From: Petrolisthes cinctipes
Taxonomy: Eukaryota; Arthropoda; Malacostraca; Decapoda; Porcellanidae
Reading direction: 5' to 3'
DNA length: 64,000 bases
NCBI GenBank assembly: GCA_033782935.1
Contig: JAWQEG010000506.1
Location: forward strand, 62,001 to 126,000
Both the position numbers and the translations under genes were made by a program. The notes below the pieces were generated by a model. It saw only the letters and a program-made list of their open reading frames with translations. It was not told the DNA's origin and did not search any database. Positions 23,901 to 38,800 of this stretch are shown piece after piece (within the stretch, counting starts at the first letter, position 1; every line of letters starts with the position of its first letter).

Positions 23901-26900
23901 TGCATGAACATATCGACTTTGGGCTCCTAAAATATTGATTTTTAGCATGTCTTAGGCCTGTACTTTTAAAATATTCTAGCACTAAGTAGGCATGTACAGA
24001 TCGCTTCTGGGACCCAAAAATATCTAATTTTCGAAAGTTTTGCGCCTGAATTTGAGATATAAACGGGTACAGAAGATGAATGCACATATCGACTCTGGAC
24101 ACCTAAAATATCGATTTTTAGCATGTTTTGAGCCTGTAATTTGAAAATACTCAAACACGGAGTAGGCATGTACAGATCGCTTCTGGGACCCAAAAATATC
24201 GAATTTTTGGCTGTTTTGAGCCTGAATTTGAGATTTAAACGGATACAGAAGATGCATGCACATATCGACTTTTGACACCCAAAATATCGATTTTGAGCAA
24301 GTTTGGGCCTGTATTCTGAAAATATTCTTGCAATGAGTACGCATGTACAGATCGCTTCTGGGACCCAAAAAAATAGAATTTTCGGGTGTTTTGAGCCTGA
24401 ATTTGGGATATAAACGGGTACAGAAGATGCATACACATATCGACTTTGGTCTCCTAAAATATTGATTTTTAGCATGTTTTAGGCCTGTACTTTTAAAATA
24501 TTCTAGCACTAAGTAGACATGTACAGATAGCTTCTGGCACCCAAAAATATCGAATTTTCGGAAGTTTTGAGCCTGAATTTGAGATATAAACGGGTACAGA
24601 AGATGAATGCACATATCGACTTTGGACACCTAAAATATCGATTTTGAGCATGTTTTAAGCCTATATTTTAATAACATTCTAGCACTGAGTAGGCATGTAA
24701 CGATCGCTTCTGGGACCCAAAAATATTGAATTTTCTGGTGTTTTGAGCCTGAATTTGAAATATAAACGGGTACTGAAGATGAATGCACATATCGACTTTT
24801 TGTACCTAAAATATCAATTTTGAGCATGTTTTGGGTCTGTATCTTGAAAACTTTCTAGCAAGGAGTAGGCATGTACAGATTGCTTCTGGGACCCAAAAAT
24901 ATTGAATTTTCGGGTGTTTTGAGAATGAATTTGAGATATAAACGGGTACAGAAGAGGCATGCACATATCGACTCTGGACACCTAAAATATCGACTTTTAG
25001 CATGTTTTGAGCCTATATTTTGAAAATACTCTAACACGGACTAGGCATGTACAGATCGCGTCTGGGACCCAAAAATATCGAATTTTTGGCTGTTTTGAGC
25101 CTGAATTTGAGATTTAAACGGATACAGAAGATGCATGCACATATCGACTTTTGACACCCAAAATATCGATTTTGAGCAAGTTTGGGCCTGTATTCTGAAA
25201 ATATTCTTGCAATGAGTACGCATGTACAGATCGCTTCTGGGACCCAAAAAAATAGAATTTTCGGGTGTTTTGAGCCTGAATTTGGGATATAAACGGGTAC
25301 AGAAGATGCATACACATATTGACTTTGGGCACCTAAAATATCGATTTGCATTATGTTTTGGGCCTGTATTTTGAAAATACTCTAACACGGAGTAGACATG
25401 TACAGATCGCTTCTGGGACCCAAAAATATCGAATTTTCGGGTGTTTTGAGCCTGAATTTAATATATAAACGGGTACAGAATATGCATGCACATATCGACT
25501 TTGGACACCTAAAATATCGATTTTTAGCATGTTTTGAGCCTATATTTTGAAAACATTCTAGCTCTGAATAGGCATGTACAGATCGCTTCTGGGACCCAAA
25601 AATATTAAATTTTGGGGTGTTTTGAGCCTGAATTTGAAATATAAACGGGTACTAAAGATGCATGCACTTATCGACTTTTTGCATCTAAAATATCGATATT
25701 GAGCATGTTTTGGGCGTGTATTTTGAAAATACTCTAACACGGAGTAGGCATGTACAGATCGCTTCTGGGACCCAAAAATATTTAATTTTTGGCTGTTTTG
25801 AGCCTGAATTTGAGATTTAAACGGATACAGGAGATGCATGCACATATCGACTTTGGACACCCAAAATATCGATTTTGAGCATGTTTTGGGCCTGTAATTT
25901 GAAAATACTCTAACACGGAGTAGGCATGTACAGATCGCTTCTGGGACCCAAAAATATCGACTTTTCGGAAGTTCTGATCCTGAATTTGAGATATAAACGA
26001 GTACTGAAGATGCATGCACATATCGACTTTTTGTACCTAAAATATCAATTTTGAGCATGTTTTGGGTCTGTATCTTGAGAACTTTCTAGCAAGGAGTAGG
26101 CATGTACAGATTGCTTCTGGGACCCAAAAATATCGAATTTTCGGGTGTTTTGAGAATGAATTTGAGATATAAACGGGTACAGAAGAGGCATGCACATATC
26201 GACTCTGGACACCTAAAATATCGATTTTTAGCATGTTTTGAGCCGATATTTTGAAAATACTCTAACACGGACTAGGCATGTACAGATCGCTTCTGGGACC
26301 CAAAAATATCGAATTTTTGGCTGTTTTGAGCCTGAATTTGAGATTTAAACGGATACAGAAGATGCATGCACATATCGACTTTGGACACCCAAAATATCGA
26401 TTTTGAGCAAGTTTGGGCCTGTATTCTGAAAATATTCTAGCAATGAGTACGCATGTACAGATCGCTTCTGGGACCCAAAAAAATAGAATTTTCGGGTGTT
26501 TTGAGCCTGAATTTGGGATATAAACGGGTACAGAAGATGCATACACATATTGACTTTGGGCACCTAAAATATCGATTTGCATTATGTTTTGGGCCTGTAT
26601 TTTGAAAATACTCTAACACGGAGTAGACATGTACAGATCGCTTCTGGGACCCAAAAATATCGAATTTTCGGGTGTTTTGAGCCTGAATTTAAGATATAAA
26701 CGGGTACAGAATATGCATGCACATATCGACTTTGGACACCTAAAATATCGATTTTTAGCATGTTTTGAGCCTATATTTTGAAAACATTCTAGCAATGAGT
26801 AGGCATGTACAGATCGCTTCTGGGACCCAAAAATATTAAATTTTGGGGTGTTTTGAGCCTGAATTTGAAATATAAACGGGTACTAAAGATGCATGCACTT

Positions 26901-29900
26901 ATCGACTTTTTGCATCTAAAATATCGATTTTGAGCATGTTTTGGGTCTGTATCTTGAAAACATTCTAGCAAGGAGTAGGCATGTACAAATCCCTTCTGGG
27001 ACCCAAAAATATATTTAATTTTCGGGTGTTTTGAGAATGAATTTGAAATATAAACGTGTACAGAAGATACATGCACATATCGACTTTGGGCAACCAAAAT
27101 ATCAATTTTGAGCATGTTTTGGGCGTGTATTTTGAAAATACTCTAACACGGAGTAGGCATGTACAGATCGCTTCTGGGACCCAAAAATATTTAATTTTTG
27201 GCTGTTTTGAGCCTGAATTTGAGATTTAAACGGATACAGAAGATGCATGCACATATCGACTTTAGACACCCAAAATATCGATTTTGAACATGTTTTGGGC
27301 CTATATTCCGAAAAAATTCTAGCACTGAGTACGCATGTACAGATCGCTTCTCGGACCAAAAAATATCGAATTTTCGGGTCTTTTGAGAATGAATTTGAAA
27401 TATAAACGGGTACTGAAGATGCATACACATATCGACTTTTTGCTCCTAAAATATCGATTTTGAGCATGTTTTGGGTCTGTATCTTAAAAAAATTCTAGCA
27501 AGGAGTAGACATGTAAAGATCGTTTCTGGGATTTAAAAATATCGAATTTTCAGGTGTTTTGAGAATGAATTTGAGATATAAAAGGGTACAGAAGATGCAT
27601 ACACATATTGACTCTGGACACCTAAAATATCGATTTTTAGCATGTTTTGAGCCTGTAATTTGAAAATACTCTAACACGGAGTAGGCATGTACAGATCGCT
27701 TCTGGGACCCAAAAATATCGACTTTTCGGAAGTTCTGATCCTGAATTTGAGATATAAACGAGTACTGAAGATGCATGCACATATCGACTTTGGGCACCTA
27801 AAATATTGATTTTTAGCATGTTTTAGGCCTGTATTTTTAAAAATATTCTATCACTAAGTAGGCATGTACAGATCGCTTCTGGGACCCAAAAATATTGAAT
27901 TTTCTGGTGTTTTGAGACTGAATTTGAAATATAAACGGGTACTGAAGATGAATGCACATATCGACTTTTTGTACCTAAAATATCGATTTTAAGCATGTTT
28001 TGGGTCTGTATCTTGAAAACTTTCTAGCAAGGAGTAGGCATGTACAGATTGCTTATGGGACCCCAAAATATCGAATTTTCGGGTGTTTTGAGCCTGAATT
28101 TGAAATATAAACGAGTACTGAAGATGCATGCACATATCGACTTTTTCCACCTAAAATATCGATTTTCTTTATATTTTGGGCCTGTATTTTGAAAATATTC
28201 AACACTGAGTAAGCATATACAGATCGCTTCAGGGACCCAAAAATATCGAATTTTTGGGTGTTTTGAGCCTGAATTTAGGATATAAACGGGTACAGAAGAT
28301 GCATGCACATATCGACTCTGGACACCTAAAATATCGATTTTTATCATGTTTTGAGCTTGTAATTTGAAAATACTCTAACACAGACTAGGCATGTACAGAT
28401 CGCTTCTGGGACCCAAAAATATCGAATTTTCGGCTGTTTTGAGTCTGAATTTGAGATTTAAACGGATACAGAAGATGCATACACATATCGACTGTAGGCA
28501 CCTAAAATATTGATTTTTTGCATGTTTTAGGCCTGTACTTTTAAAATATTCTAGCACTAAGTAGGCATGTACAGATCGCTTCTGGCACCCAAAAATATCG
28601 AATTTTCGGATGTTTTTAACCTGAATTTGAGATATAAACGGGTACAGAAGATGAATGCACATATCGACTTTGGGCACCCAAAATATCGATTTTGAGCATG
28701 TTTTGGGCGTGTATTTTGAAAATACTCTAACACGGAGTAGGCATGTACAGATCGCTTCTGAAACCCAAAAATATCGAATTTTCGGGTGTTTTGAGCCTAA
28801 ATATGAGATATAAACGGGTACAGGATGCATGCACATATCGACTTTGGACACTTAAAATATCGATTTTTAGCATGTTTTGAGCCTATATTTTGAAAACATT
28901 CTAGCACTGAGTAGGCATGTACAGATCGCTTCTGGGACCCAAAAATATTAAATTTTGGGGTGTTTTGAGCCTGAATTTGAAATATAAACGGGTACTAAAG
29001 ATGCATGCACTTATCGACTTTTTGCATCTAAAATATCGATTTTGAGCATGTTTTGGGTCTGTATCTTGAAAACATTCTAGCAAGAAGTAGGCATGTACAA
29101 ATCGCTTCTGGTACCCAAAAATATATTGAATTTTCGGGTGTTTTGAGAATGAATTTGAGATATAAACGTGTACAGAAGATACATGCACATATCGACTTTG
29201 GGCAACCAAAATATCAATTTTGAGCATGTTTTGGGCGTGTATTTTGAAAATACTCTAACACGGAGTAGGCATGTACAGATCGCTTCTGGGACCCAAAAAT
29301 ATTTAATTTTTGGCTGTTTTAAGCCTGAATTTGAGATTTAAACGGATACAGAAGATGCATGCACATATCGACTTTGGACACCCAAAATATCGATTTTGAG
29401 CATGTTTTGGGCCTATATTCCGAAAAACTTCTAGCACTGAGTACGCATGTACAGATCGCTTCTCGGACCAAAAAATATCGAATTTTCGGGTCTTTTGAGA
29501 ATGAATTTGAAATATAAACGGGTACTGAAGATGCATACACATATCGACTTTTTGCTCCTAAAATATCGATTTTGAGCATGTTTTGGGTCTGTATCTTAAA
29601 AAAATTCTAGCAAGGAGTAGGCATGTAAAGATCGTTTCTGGGATTTAAAAATATCGAATTTTCAGGTTTTTTGAGCCTGAATTTGAGATATAAAAGGGTA
29701 CAGAAGATTCTTGCACATATCGACTCTGGACACCTAAAATATCGATTTTTAGCATGTTTTGAGCCTGTACTTTTAAAATATTCTAGCACTAAGTAGGCAT
29801 GTACAGATCGCTTCTGGGACCCAAAAATATCGAATTTTCGGAAGTTTTGAGCCTGAATTTGAGATATAAACGGGTACAGAAGATGAATGCACATATCGAC

Positions 29901-31494
29901 TTTGGACACCTAAAATATCGATTTTTAGCATGATTTAAACCTATATTTTAAAAACATTCTAGCACTGAGTAGGCATGTAACGATCGCTTCTGGGACCCAA
30001 AAATATTTAATTTTCTGGTGTTTTGAGCCTGAATTTGAAATATAAACGGGTACTGAAGATGAATGCACATATCGACTTTTTGTACCTAAAATATCGATTT
30101 TAAGCATGTTTTGGGTCTGTATCTTGAAAACTTTCTAGCAAGAAGTAGGCATGTACAGATTGCTTCTGGGACCCAAAAATATCGAATTTTCGGGTGTTTT
30201 GAGAATGAATTTGAGATATAAACGGGTACTGAAGATGCATGCATATATCGACTTTGGGCACCCAAAATATCGATTTTGAGCATGGTTTGGGCGTGTATTT
30301 TGAAAATACTCTAACACGGAGTAGGCATGTACAGATCGCTTCTGGAACCCAAAAATATCGAATTTTCGGGTGTTTTGAGCCTGAATATGAGATATAAACG
30401 GGTACAAAAGATGCATAAACATATCGACTTTGGACACCTAAAATATCGATTTTTAGCATGTTTTTATCCTATATTTTGAAAACATTTTAGCACTGAGTAG
30501 GAATGTACAGATCGCTTCTGGGACCCAAAAATATTTAATTTTCTGGTGTTTTGAGCCTGAATTTGAGATTTAAACGGATACAGAAGATTCATGCACATAT
30601 CGACTTTGGACACCCAAAATATCGATTTTGTGCATGTTTTGGGCCTGTATTCTGAAAAACTTCTAGCACTGAGTACGCATGTACAGATCGCTTCTCGGAC
30701 CCAAAAATATCGAATTTTCGGGTCTTTTGAGAATGAATTTGAAATATAAACTGCTACTGAAGATGCATACACATATCGACTTTTTGCTCCTAAAATATCG
30801 ATTTTGAGCATGTTTTGGGTCTGTATCTTAAAAAATTTCTAGCAAGGAGTAGGCATGTAAAGATCGTTTCTGGGATTAAAAAAAATCGAATTTTCGTGTG
30901 TTTTGAGAATGAATTTGAGATATAAACGGGTACAGAAGATTCTTGCACATATCGACTCTGGACACCTAAAATATTGATTTTTAGCATGTTTTGAGCCTGT
31001 AATTTGAGAATACTCTAACACGGAGTAGGCATGTACAGATCGATTCTGGGACCCAAAAATATCGACTTTTCGGAAGTTCTGATCCTGAATTTGAGATATA
31101 AACGAGTACTGAAGATGCATGCACATATCGACTTTGGGATCCTAAAATATTGATTTTTAGCATGTTTTAGGCCTGTACTTTTAAAATATTCTAGCACTAA
31201 GTAGGCATGTACAGATCGCTTCTGGAACCCAAAAATATCGAATTTTCGGAAGTTTTGAGCCTGAATTTGAGATATAAACGGGTACAGAAGATGAATGCAC
31301 ATATCGACTTTGGACACCTAAAATGTCGATTTTTAGCATGTTTTAAGCCTATATTTTAAAAACATTCTAGAACTGAGTAGGCATGTAACGATCGCTTCTG
31401 GGACCCAAAAATATCGAATTTTCGGGTGTTTTGAGAATGAATTTGAGATATAAACGGGTACTGAAGATGCATGCACATATCGACTTTGGGCACC
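17944..31494 (+). repeat. Domain I unit U3 (about 77 monomers, longest copy)
   Basis: U3 is 13,551 bp, very close to 77 monomers. Its parts match other units at different offsets: 17944-23095 matches U2 (7,746), 23096-23735 matches U1 5153-5792 (17,943), about 26.2-28.7 kb matches U1 5.8-8.3 kb (20,405), and 28901-31494 matches U2 15350-17943 (13,551). It also contains an internal tandem duplication starting near 23735. The changing offsets show that the unit was assembled by several unequal exchanges, not by one simple duplication. Confidence 0.82.
21448..26196 (+). repeat. 13-monomer tandem duplication inside U3, second copy expanded to 14
   Basis: Near 23735 the sequence jumps back to a state seen near 21448 and then repeats it. 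At 23735-24180 the offset is 2,287 bp (13 monomers), and from about 24440 onward it is 2,462 bp (14 monomers). One monomer equivalent was therefore gained inside 24180-24440. After about 26200 the sequence leaves the repeat and follows U1 5.8 kb onward. Breakpoints are good to tens of bases, because neighbouring monomers are similar. Confidence 0.78.
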
Positions 31495-32855
31495 CAAAAT
31501 ATCGATTTTGAGCATGTTTTGGGTCTGTATCTTGAAAATACTCTAACACGGAGTAGGCATGTACAGATCGCTTCTGGAACCCAAAAATATCGAATTTTCG
31601 GGTGTTTTGAGCCTGAATATGAGATATAAACGGGTACAAAAGATGCATGCACATATCGACTTTGGACACCTAAAATATCGATTTTTAGCATGTTTTTATC
31701 CTATATTTTGAAAACATTCTAGCACTGAGTAGGCATGTACAGATCGCTTCTGAGACCCAAAAATGTTTAATTTTCTGGTGTTTTGAGCCTGAATTTGAAA
31801 TATAAACGAGTACTGAAGATGCATGCACATATCGACTTTGGGCTCCTAAAATATTGATATTTAGCATGTCTTAGGCCTGTACTTTTAAAATATTCTAGCA
31901 CTGAGTAGGCATGTACAGATCGCTTCTGGGACCCAAAAATATCGAATTTTCGGGTGTTTTGAGCCTGAATATGAGATATAAACGGGTACAAAAGATGTAT
32001 AAACATATCGACTTTGGACACCTAAAATATCGATTTTTAGCATGTTTTTATCCTATATTTTGAAAACATTTTAGCACTGAGTAGGCATGTACAGATCGCT
32101 TCTGGGACCCAAAAATATTTAATTTTCTGGTGTTTTGAGCCTGAATTTGAGATTTAAACGGATACAGAAGATTCATGCACATATCGACTTTGGACACCCA
32201 AAATATCGATTTTGTGCATGTTTTGGGCCTGTATTCTGAAAAACTTCTAGCACTGAGTACGCATGTACAGATCGCTTCTCGGAACCAAAAATATCGAATT
32301 TTCGGGTCTTTTGAGAATGAATTTGAAATATAAACTGGTACTGAAGATGCATACACATATCGACTTTTTGCTCCTAAAATATCGATTTTGAGCATGTTTT
32401 GGGTCTGTATCTTAAAAAATTTCTAGCAAGGAGTAGGCATGTAAAGATTGTTTCTGGGATTAAAAAATATCGAATTTTCGTGTGTTTTGAGAATGAATTT
32501 GAGATATAAACGGGTACAGAAGATTCTTGCACATATCGACTCTGGACACCTAAAATATCGATTTTTAGCATGTTTTGAGCCTGTACTTTTAAAATATTCT
32601 AGCACTAAGTAGGCATGTACAGATCGCTTCTGGGACCCAAAAATATCGAATTTTCGGAAGTTTTGCGCCTGAATTTGAGATATAAACGGGTACAGAAGAT
32701 GAATGCACATATCGACTTTGGACACCTAAAATATCGATTTTGAGCATGTTTTGGGCCTGTACTTTTAAAATATTCTAGCACTGAGTAGGCATGTACAGAT
32801 CGCTTCTGGGACCCAAAAATATCGAATTTTCGGAAGTTTTGAGCCTGAATTTGAG
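31495..32855 (+). repeat. Domain I unit U4, truncated
   Basis: This stretch repeats U3 17944-19304 at offset 13,551 with few differences. Near 32856 the match to U3 ends: this copy reads GAGATATAAACGGGTACAAA where U3 reads GAGATTTAAACGGATACAGA. From there the sequence follows the shorter repeat units of domain II; for example 32605-32901 is nearly the same as 35597-35893. The right boundary is approximate to about one half-monomer. Confidence 0.75.
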
Positions 32856-35800
32856 ATATAAACGGGTACAAAAGATGCATGCACATATCGACTTTGGACA
32901 CCTAAAATATCGATTTTTAGCATGTTTTAAGCCTATATTTTAAAAACATTCTAGCACTGAGTAGGCATGTAACGATCGCTTCTGGGACCCAAAAATATTT
33001 AATTTTCTGGTGTTTTGAGCCTGAATTTGAAATATAAACGAGTACTGAAGATGCATGCCCATATCGACTTTTTCCACCTAAAATATCGATTTTCTTTATA
33101 TTTTTGGGCTGTATTTTGAAAATACTCGAACACTGAGTAAGCATATACAGATCGCTTCAGGGACCCAAAAATATCGAATTTTTGGGTGTTTTGAGCCTGA
33201 ATTTAGGATATAAACGGGTACAGAAGATGCATGCACATATCGACTCTGGACACCTAAAATATCGATTTTTAACATGTTTTGAGCTTGTAATTTAAAAATA
33301 CTCTAACACAGACTAGGCATGTACAAATCGCTTCTGGGACCCAAAAATATCGAATTTTCGGCTGTTTTGAGTCTGATTTTGAGATTTAAACGGATACAGA
33401 AGATGCATGCACATATCGACTTTGGACACCTAAAATATCGATTTTTAGCATGTTTTTATCCTATATTTTGAAAACATTTTAGCACTGAGTAGGCATGTAC
33501 AGGTCGCTTCTGAGACCCAAAAATATTTAATTTTCTGGTGTTTTGAGCCTGAATTTGAGATTTAAACGGATACAGAAGATGCAAGCACATATCGACTTTG
33601 GACACCCAAAATATCGATTTTGTGCATGTTTTGGGCCTGTATTCTGAAAAACTTCTAGCACTGAGTACGCATGTACAGATCGCTTCTCGGACCCAAAAAT
33701 ATCGAATTTTCGGGTCTTTTGAGAATGAATTTGAAATATAAACTGGTACTGAAGATGCATACACATATCGACTTTTTGCTCCTAAAATATCGATTTTGAG
33801 CATGTTTTGGGTCTGTATCTTAAAAAAATTCTAGCAAGGAATAGGCATGTAAAGATCGTTTCTGGGATTAAAAAATATCGAATTTTCGGGTGTTTTGAGA
33901 ATGAATTTGAGATATAAACGGGTACAGAAGATTCTTGCACATATCGACTCTGGACACCTAAAATATCGATTTTTAGCATGTTTTGAGCCTGTAATTTGAA
34001 AATACTCTAACACGGAGTAGGCATGTACAGATCGCTTCTGGAACCCAAAAATATCGAATTTTCGGGTGTTTTGAGCCTGAATATGAGATATAAACGGGTA
34101 CAAAAGATGCATGCACATATCGACTTTGGACACCTAAAATATCGATTTTTAGCATGTTTTTATCCTATATTTTAAAAACATTCTAGAACTGAGTAGGCAT
34201 GTAACGATCGCTTCTGGGACCCAAAAATATCGAATTTTCGTGTGTTTTGAGAATGAATTTGAGATATAAACGGGTACTGAAGATGCATGCACATATCGAC
34301 TTTGGGCACCCAAAATATCGATTTTGTGCATGTTTTGGGCCTGTATTCTGAAAAACTTCTAGCACTGAGTACGCATGTACAGATCGCTTCTCGGACCCAA
34401 AAATATCGAATTTTCGGGTCTTTTGAGAATGAATTTGAAATATAAACTGGTACTGAAGATGCATACACATATCGACTTTTTGCTCCTAAAATATCGATTT
34501 TGAGCATGTTTTGGGTCTGTACCTTAAAAAATTTCTAGCAAGGAGTAGGCATGTAAAGATCGTTTCTGGGATTAAAAAATATCGAATTTTCGTGTGTTTT
34601 GAGAATGAATTTGAGATATAAACGGGTACAGAAGATTCTTGCACATATCGACTCTGGACACCTAAAATATCGATTTTTAGCATGTTTTGAGCCTGTAATT
34701 TGAAAATACTCTAACACGGAGTAGGCATGTACAGATCGATTCTGGGACCCAAAAATATCGACTTTTCGGAAGTTCTGATCCTGAATTTGAGATATAAACG
34801 GGTACTGAAGATGCATGCACATATCGACTTTGGGCTCCTAAAATATTGATTTTTAGCATGTTTTAGGCCTGTACTTTTAAAATATTCTAGCACTAAGTAG
34901 GCATGTACAGATCGCTTCTGGAACCCAAAAATATCGAATTTTCGGAAGTTTTGAGCCTGAATTTGAGATATAAACGGGTACAGAAGATGAATGCACATAT
35001 CGACTTTGGACACCTAAAATGTCGATTTTTAGCATGTTTTAAGCCTATATTTTAAAAACATTCTAGAACTGAGTAGGCATGTAACGATCGCCTCTGGGAC
35101 ACAAAAATATCGAATTTTCGGGTGTTTTGAGAATGAATTTGAGATATAAACGGGTACTGAAGATGCATGCACATATCGACTTTGGGCACCCAAAATATCG
35201 ATTTTGAGCATGTTTTGGGCGTGTATTTTGAAAATACTCTAACACGGAGTAGGCATGTACAGATCGCTTCTGGAACCCAAAAATATCGAATTTTCGGGTG
35301 TTTTGAGCCTGAATATGAGATATAAACGGGTACAAAAGATGCATGCACATATCGACTTTGGACACCTAAAATATCGATTTTTAGCATGTTTTTATCCTAT
35401 ATTTTGAAAACATTCTAGCACTGAGTAGGCATGTACAGATCGCTTCTGAGACCCAAAAATGTTTAATTTTCTGGTGTTTTGAGCCTGAATTTGAAATATA
35501 AACGAATACTGAAGATGCATGCACATATCGACTTTGGGCTCCTAAAATATTGATTTTTAGCATGTCTTAGGCCTGTACTTTTAAAATATTCTAGCACTAA
35601 GTAGGCATGTACAGATCGCTTCTGGGACCCAAAAATATCGAATTTTCGGAAGTTTTGCGCCTGAATTTGAGATATAAACGGGTACAGAAGATGAATGCAC
35701 ATATCGACTTTGGACACCTAAAATATCGATTTTGAGCATGTTTTGGGCCTGTACTTTTAAAATATTCTAGCACTGAGTAGGCATGTACAGATCGCTTCTG

Positions 35801-38800
35801 GGACCCAAAAATATCGAATTTTCGGAAGTTTTGAGCCTGAATTTGAGATATAAACGGGTACAAAAGATGCATGCACATATCGACTTTGGACACCTAAAAT
35901 ATCGATTTTTAGCATGTTTTAAGCCTATATTTTAAAAACATTCTAGCACTGAGTAGGCATGTAACGATCGCTTCTGGGACCCAAAAATATTTAATTTTCT
36001 GGTGTTTTGAGCCTGAATTTGAAATATAAACGGGTACTGAAGATGAATGCACATATCGACTTTTTGTACCTAAAATATCGATTTTAAGCATGTTTTGGGT
36101 CTGTATCTTGAAAACTTTCTAGCAAGGAGTAGGCATGTACAGATTGCTTCTGGGACCCAAAAATATCGAATTTTCTGGTGTTTTGAGAATGAATTTGAGA
36201 TATAAACGGGTACAGAAGATGCATGCACATATCGACTTTGGACACTTAAAATATCGATTTTTAGCATGTTTTTATCCTATATTTTGAAAACATTCTAGCA
36301 CTGAGTAAGCATGTACAGATCGCTTCTGAGACCCAAAAATATTTAATTTTCTGGTGTTTTGAGCCTGAATTTGAAATATAAACGAGTACTGAAGATGCAT
36401 GCCCATATCGACTTTTTCCACCTAAAATATCGATTTTCTTTATATTTTTGGCCTGTATTTTGAAAATACTCGAACACTGAGTAAGCATATACAGATCGCT
36501 TCAGGGACCCAAAAATATCGAATTTTTGGGTGTTTTGAGCCTGAATTTAGGATATAAACGGGTACAGAAGATGCATGCACATATCGACTCTGGACACCTA
36601 AAATATCGATTTTTAGCATGTTTTGAGCTTGTAATTTAAAAATACTCTAACACAGACTAGGCATGTACAGATAGCTTCTGGGACCCAAAAATATCGAATT
36701 TTCGGCTGTTTTGAGTCTGATTTTGAGATTTAAACGGATACAGAAGATGCATGCACATATCGACTTTGGACACCTAAAATATCGATTTTTAGCATGTTTT
36801 TATCCTATATTTTGAAAAATTTTTAGCACTGAGTAGGCATGTACAGGTCGCTTCTGAGACCCAAAAATATTTAATTTTCTGGTGTTTTGAGCCTGAATTT
36901 GAGATTTAAACGGATACAGAAGATGCATGCACATATCGACTTTGGACACCCAAAATATCGATTTTGTGCATGTTTTGGGCCTGTATTCTGAAAAACTTCT
37001 AGCACTGAGTACGCATGTACAGATTGCTTCTGGGACCCAAAAATATCGAATTTTCTGGTGTTTTGAGCCTGAATTTGAAATATAAACTGGTACTGAAGAT
37101 GCATACACATATCGACTTTTTGCTCCTAAAATATCGATTTTGAGCATGTTTTGGGTCTGTATCTTAAAAAAATTCTAGCAAGGAATAGGCATGTAAAGAT
37201 CGTTTCTGGGAATAAAAAATATCGAATTTTCGGGTGTTTTGAGAATGAATTTGAGATATAAACGGGTACAGAAGATTCTTGCACATATCGACTCTGGACA
37301 CCTAAAATATCGATTTTTAGCATGTTTTGAGCCTGTAATTTGAAAATACTCTAACACTGAGTAGGCATGTACAGATCGCTTCTGAGACCCAAAAATATTT
37401 AATTTTCTGGTGTTTTGAGCCTGAATTTGAAATATAAACGAGTACTGAAGATGCATGCACATATCGACTTTGGGCTCCTAAAATATTGATTTTTAGCATG
37501 TCTTAGGCCTGTACTTTTAAAATATTCTAGCACTAAGTAGGCATGTACAGATCGCTTCTGGGACCCAAAAATATCGAATTTTTGGAAGTTTTCCGCCTGA
37601 ATTTGAGATATAAACGGGTACAGAAGATGAATGCACATATCGACTCAGGACACCTAAAATATCGATTTTTAGCATGTTTTGAGCCTGTAATTTGAAAATA
37701 CTCTAACACGGAGTAGGCATGTACAGATCGCTTCTGGGACCCAAAAATATCGACTTTTCGGAAGTTCTGATCCTGAATTTGAGATATAAACGGGTACTGA
37801 AGATGCATGCACATATCGACTTTGGGCTCCTAAAATATTGATTTTTAGCATGTTTTAGGCCTGTACTTTTAAAATATTCTAGCACTAAGTAGGCATGTTC
37901 AGATCGCTTCTGGGACCCAAAAATATCGAATTTTCGGAAGTTTTGAGCCTGAATTTGAGATATAAACGGGTACAGAAGATGAATGCACATATCGACTTTG
38001 GACACCTAAAATATCGATTTTTAGCATGTTTTAAGCCTATATTTTAAAAACATTCTAGCACTGAGTAGGCATGTAACGATCGCTTCTGGGACCCACAAAT
38101 ATTTAATTTTCTAGTGTTTTGAGCCTGATTTTGAAATATAAACAGGTACTGAAGATGAATGCACATATCGACTTTTTGTACCTAAAATATCGATTTTAAG
38201 CATGTTTTGGGTCTGTATCTTGAAAACTTTCTAGCAATAAGTAGGCATGTACAGATTGCTTCTGGGACCCAAAAATATCAAATTTTCGGGTGTTTTGAGA
38301 ATGAATTTGAGATATAAACGGGTACTGAAGATGCATGCATATATCGACTTTGGGCACCCAAAATATCGATTTTGAGCATGGTTTGGGCGTGTATTTTGAA
38401 AATACTCTAACACGGAGTAGGCATGTACAGATCGCTTCTGAAACCCAAAAATATCGAATTTTCGGGTGTTTTGAGCCTGAATATGAGATATAAACGGGTA
38501 CAAAAGATGCATGCACATATCGACTTTGGACACCTAAAATATCGATTTTTAGCATGTTTTTATCCTATATTTTGAAAACATTTTAGCACTGAGTAGGCAT
38601 GTACAGATCGCTTCTGGGACCCAAAAATATTTAATTTTCTGGTGTTTTGAGCCTGAATTTGAGATTTAAACGGATACAGAAGATTTATGCACATATCGAC
38701 TTTGGACACCCAAAATATCGATTTTGTGCATGTTTTGGGCCTGTATTCTGAAAAACTTCTAGCACTGAGTACGCATGTACAGATCGCTTCTCGGACCCAA

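Noticed and set aside
24024..24629. A 201-codon minus-strand open frame, the longest in the window, and hundreds of 60-170-codon frames sharing motifs like FDIFGSQKRSVHAY
   Set aside because: They are translations of the 176-bp satellite. The same DNA is open in several frames, the frame rotates each monomer, and the longest case arises from a chimeric junction. There is no gene structure or codon bias.
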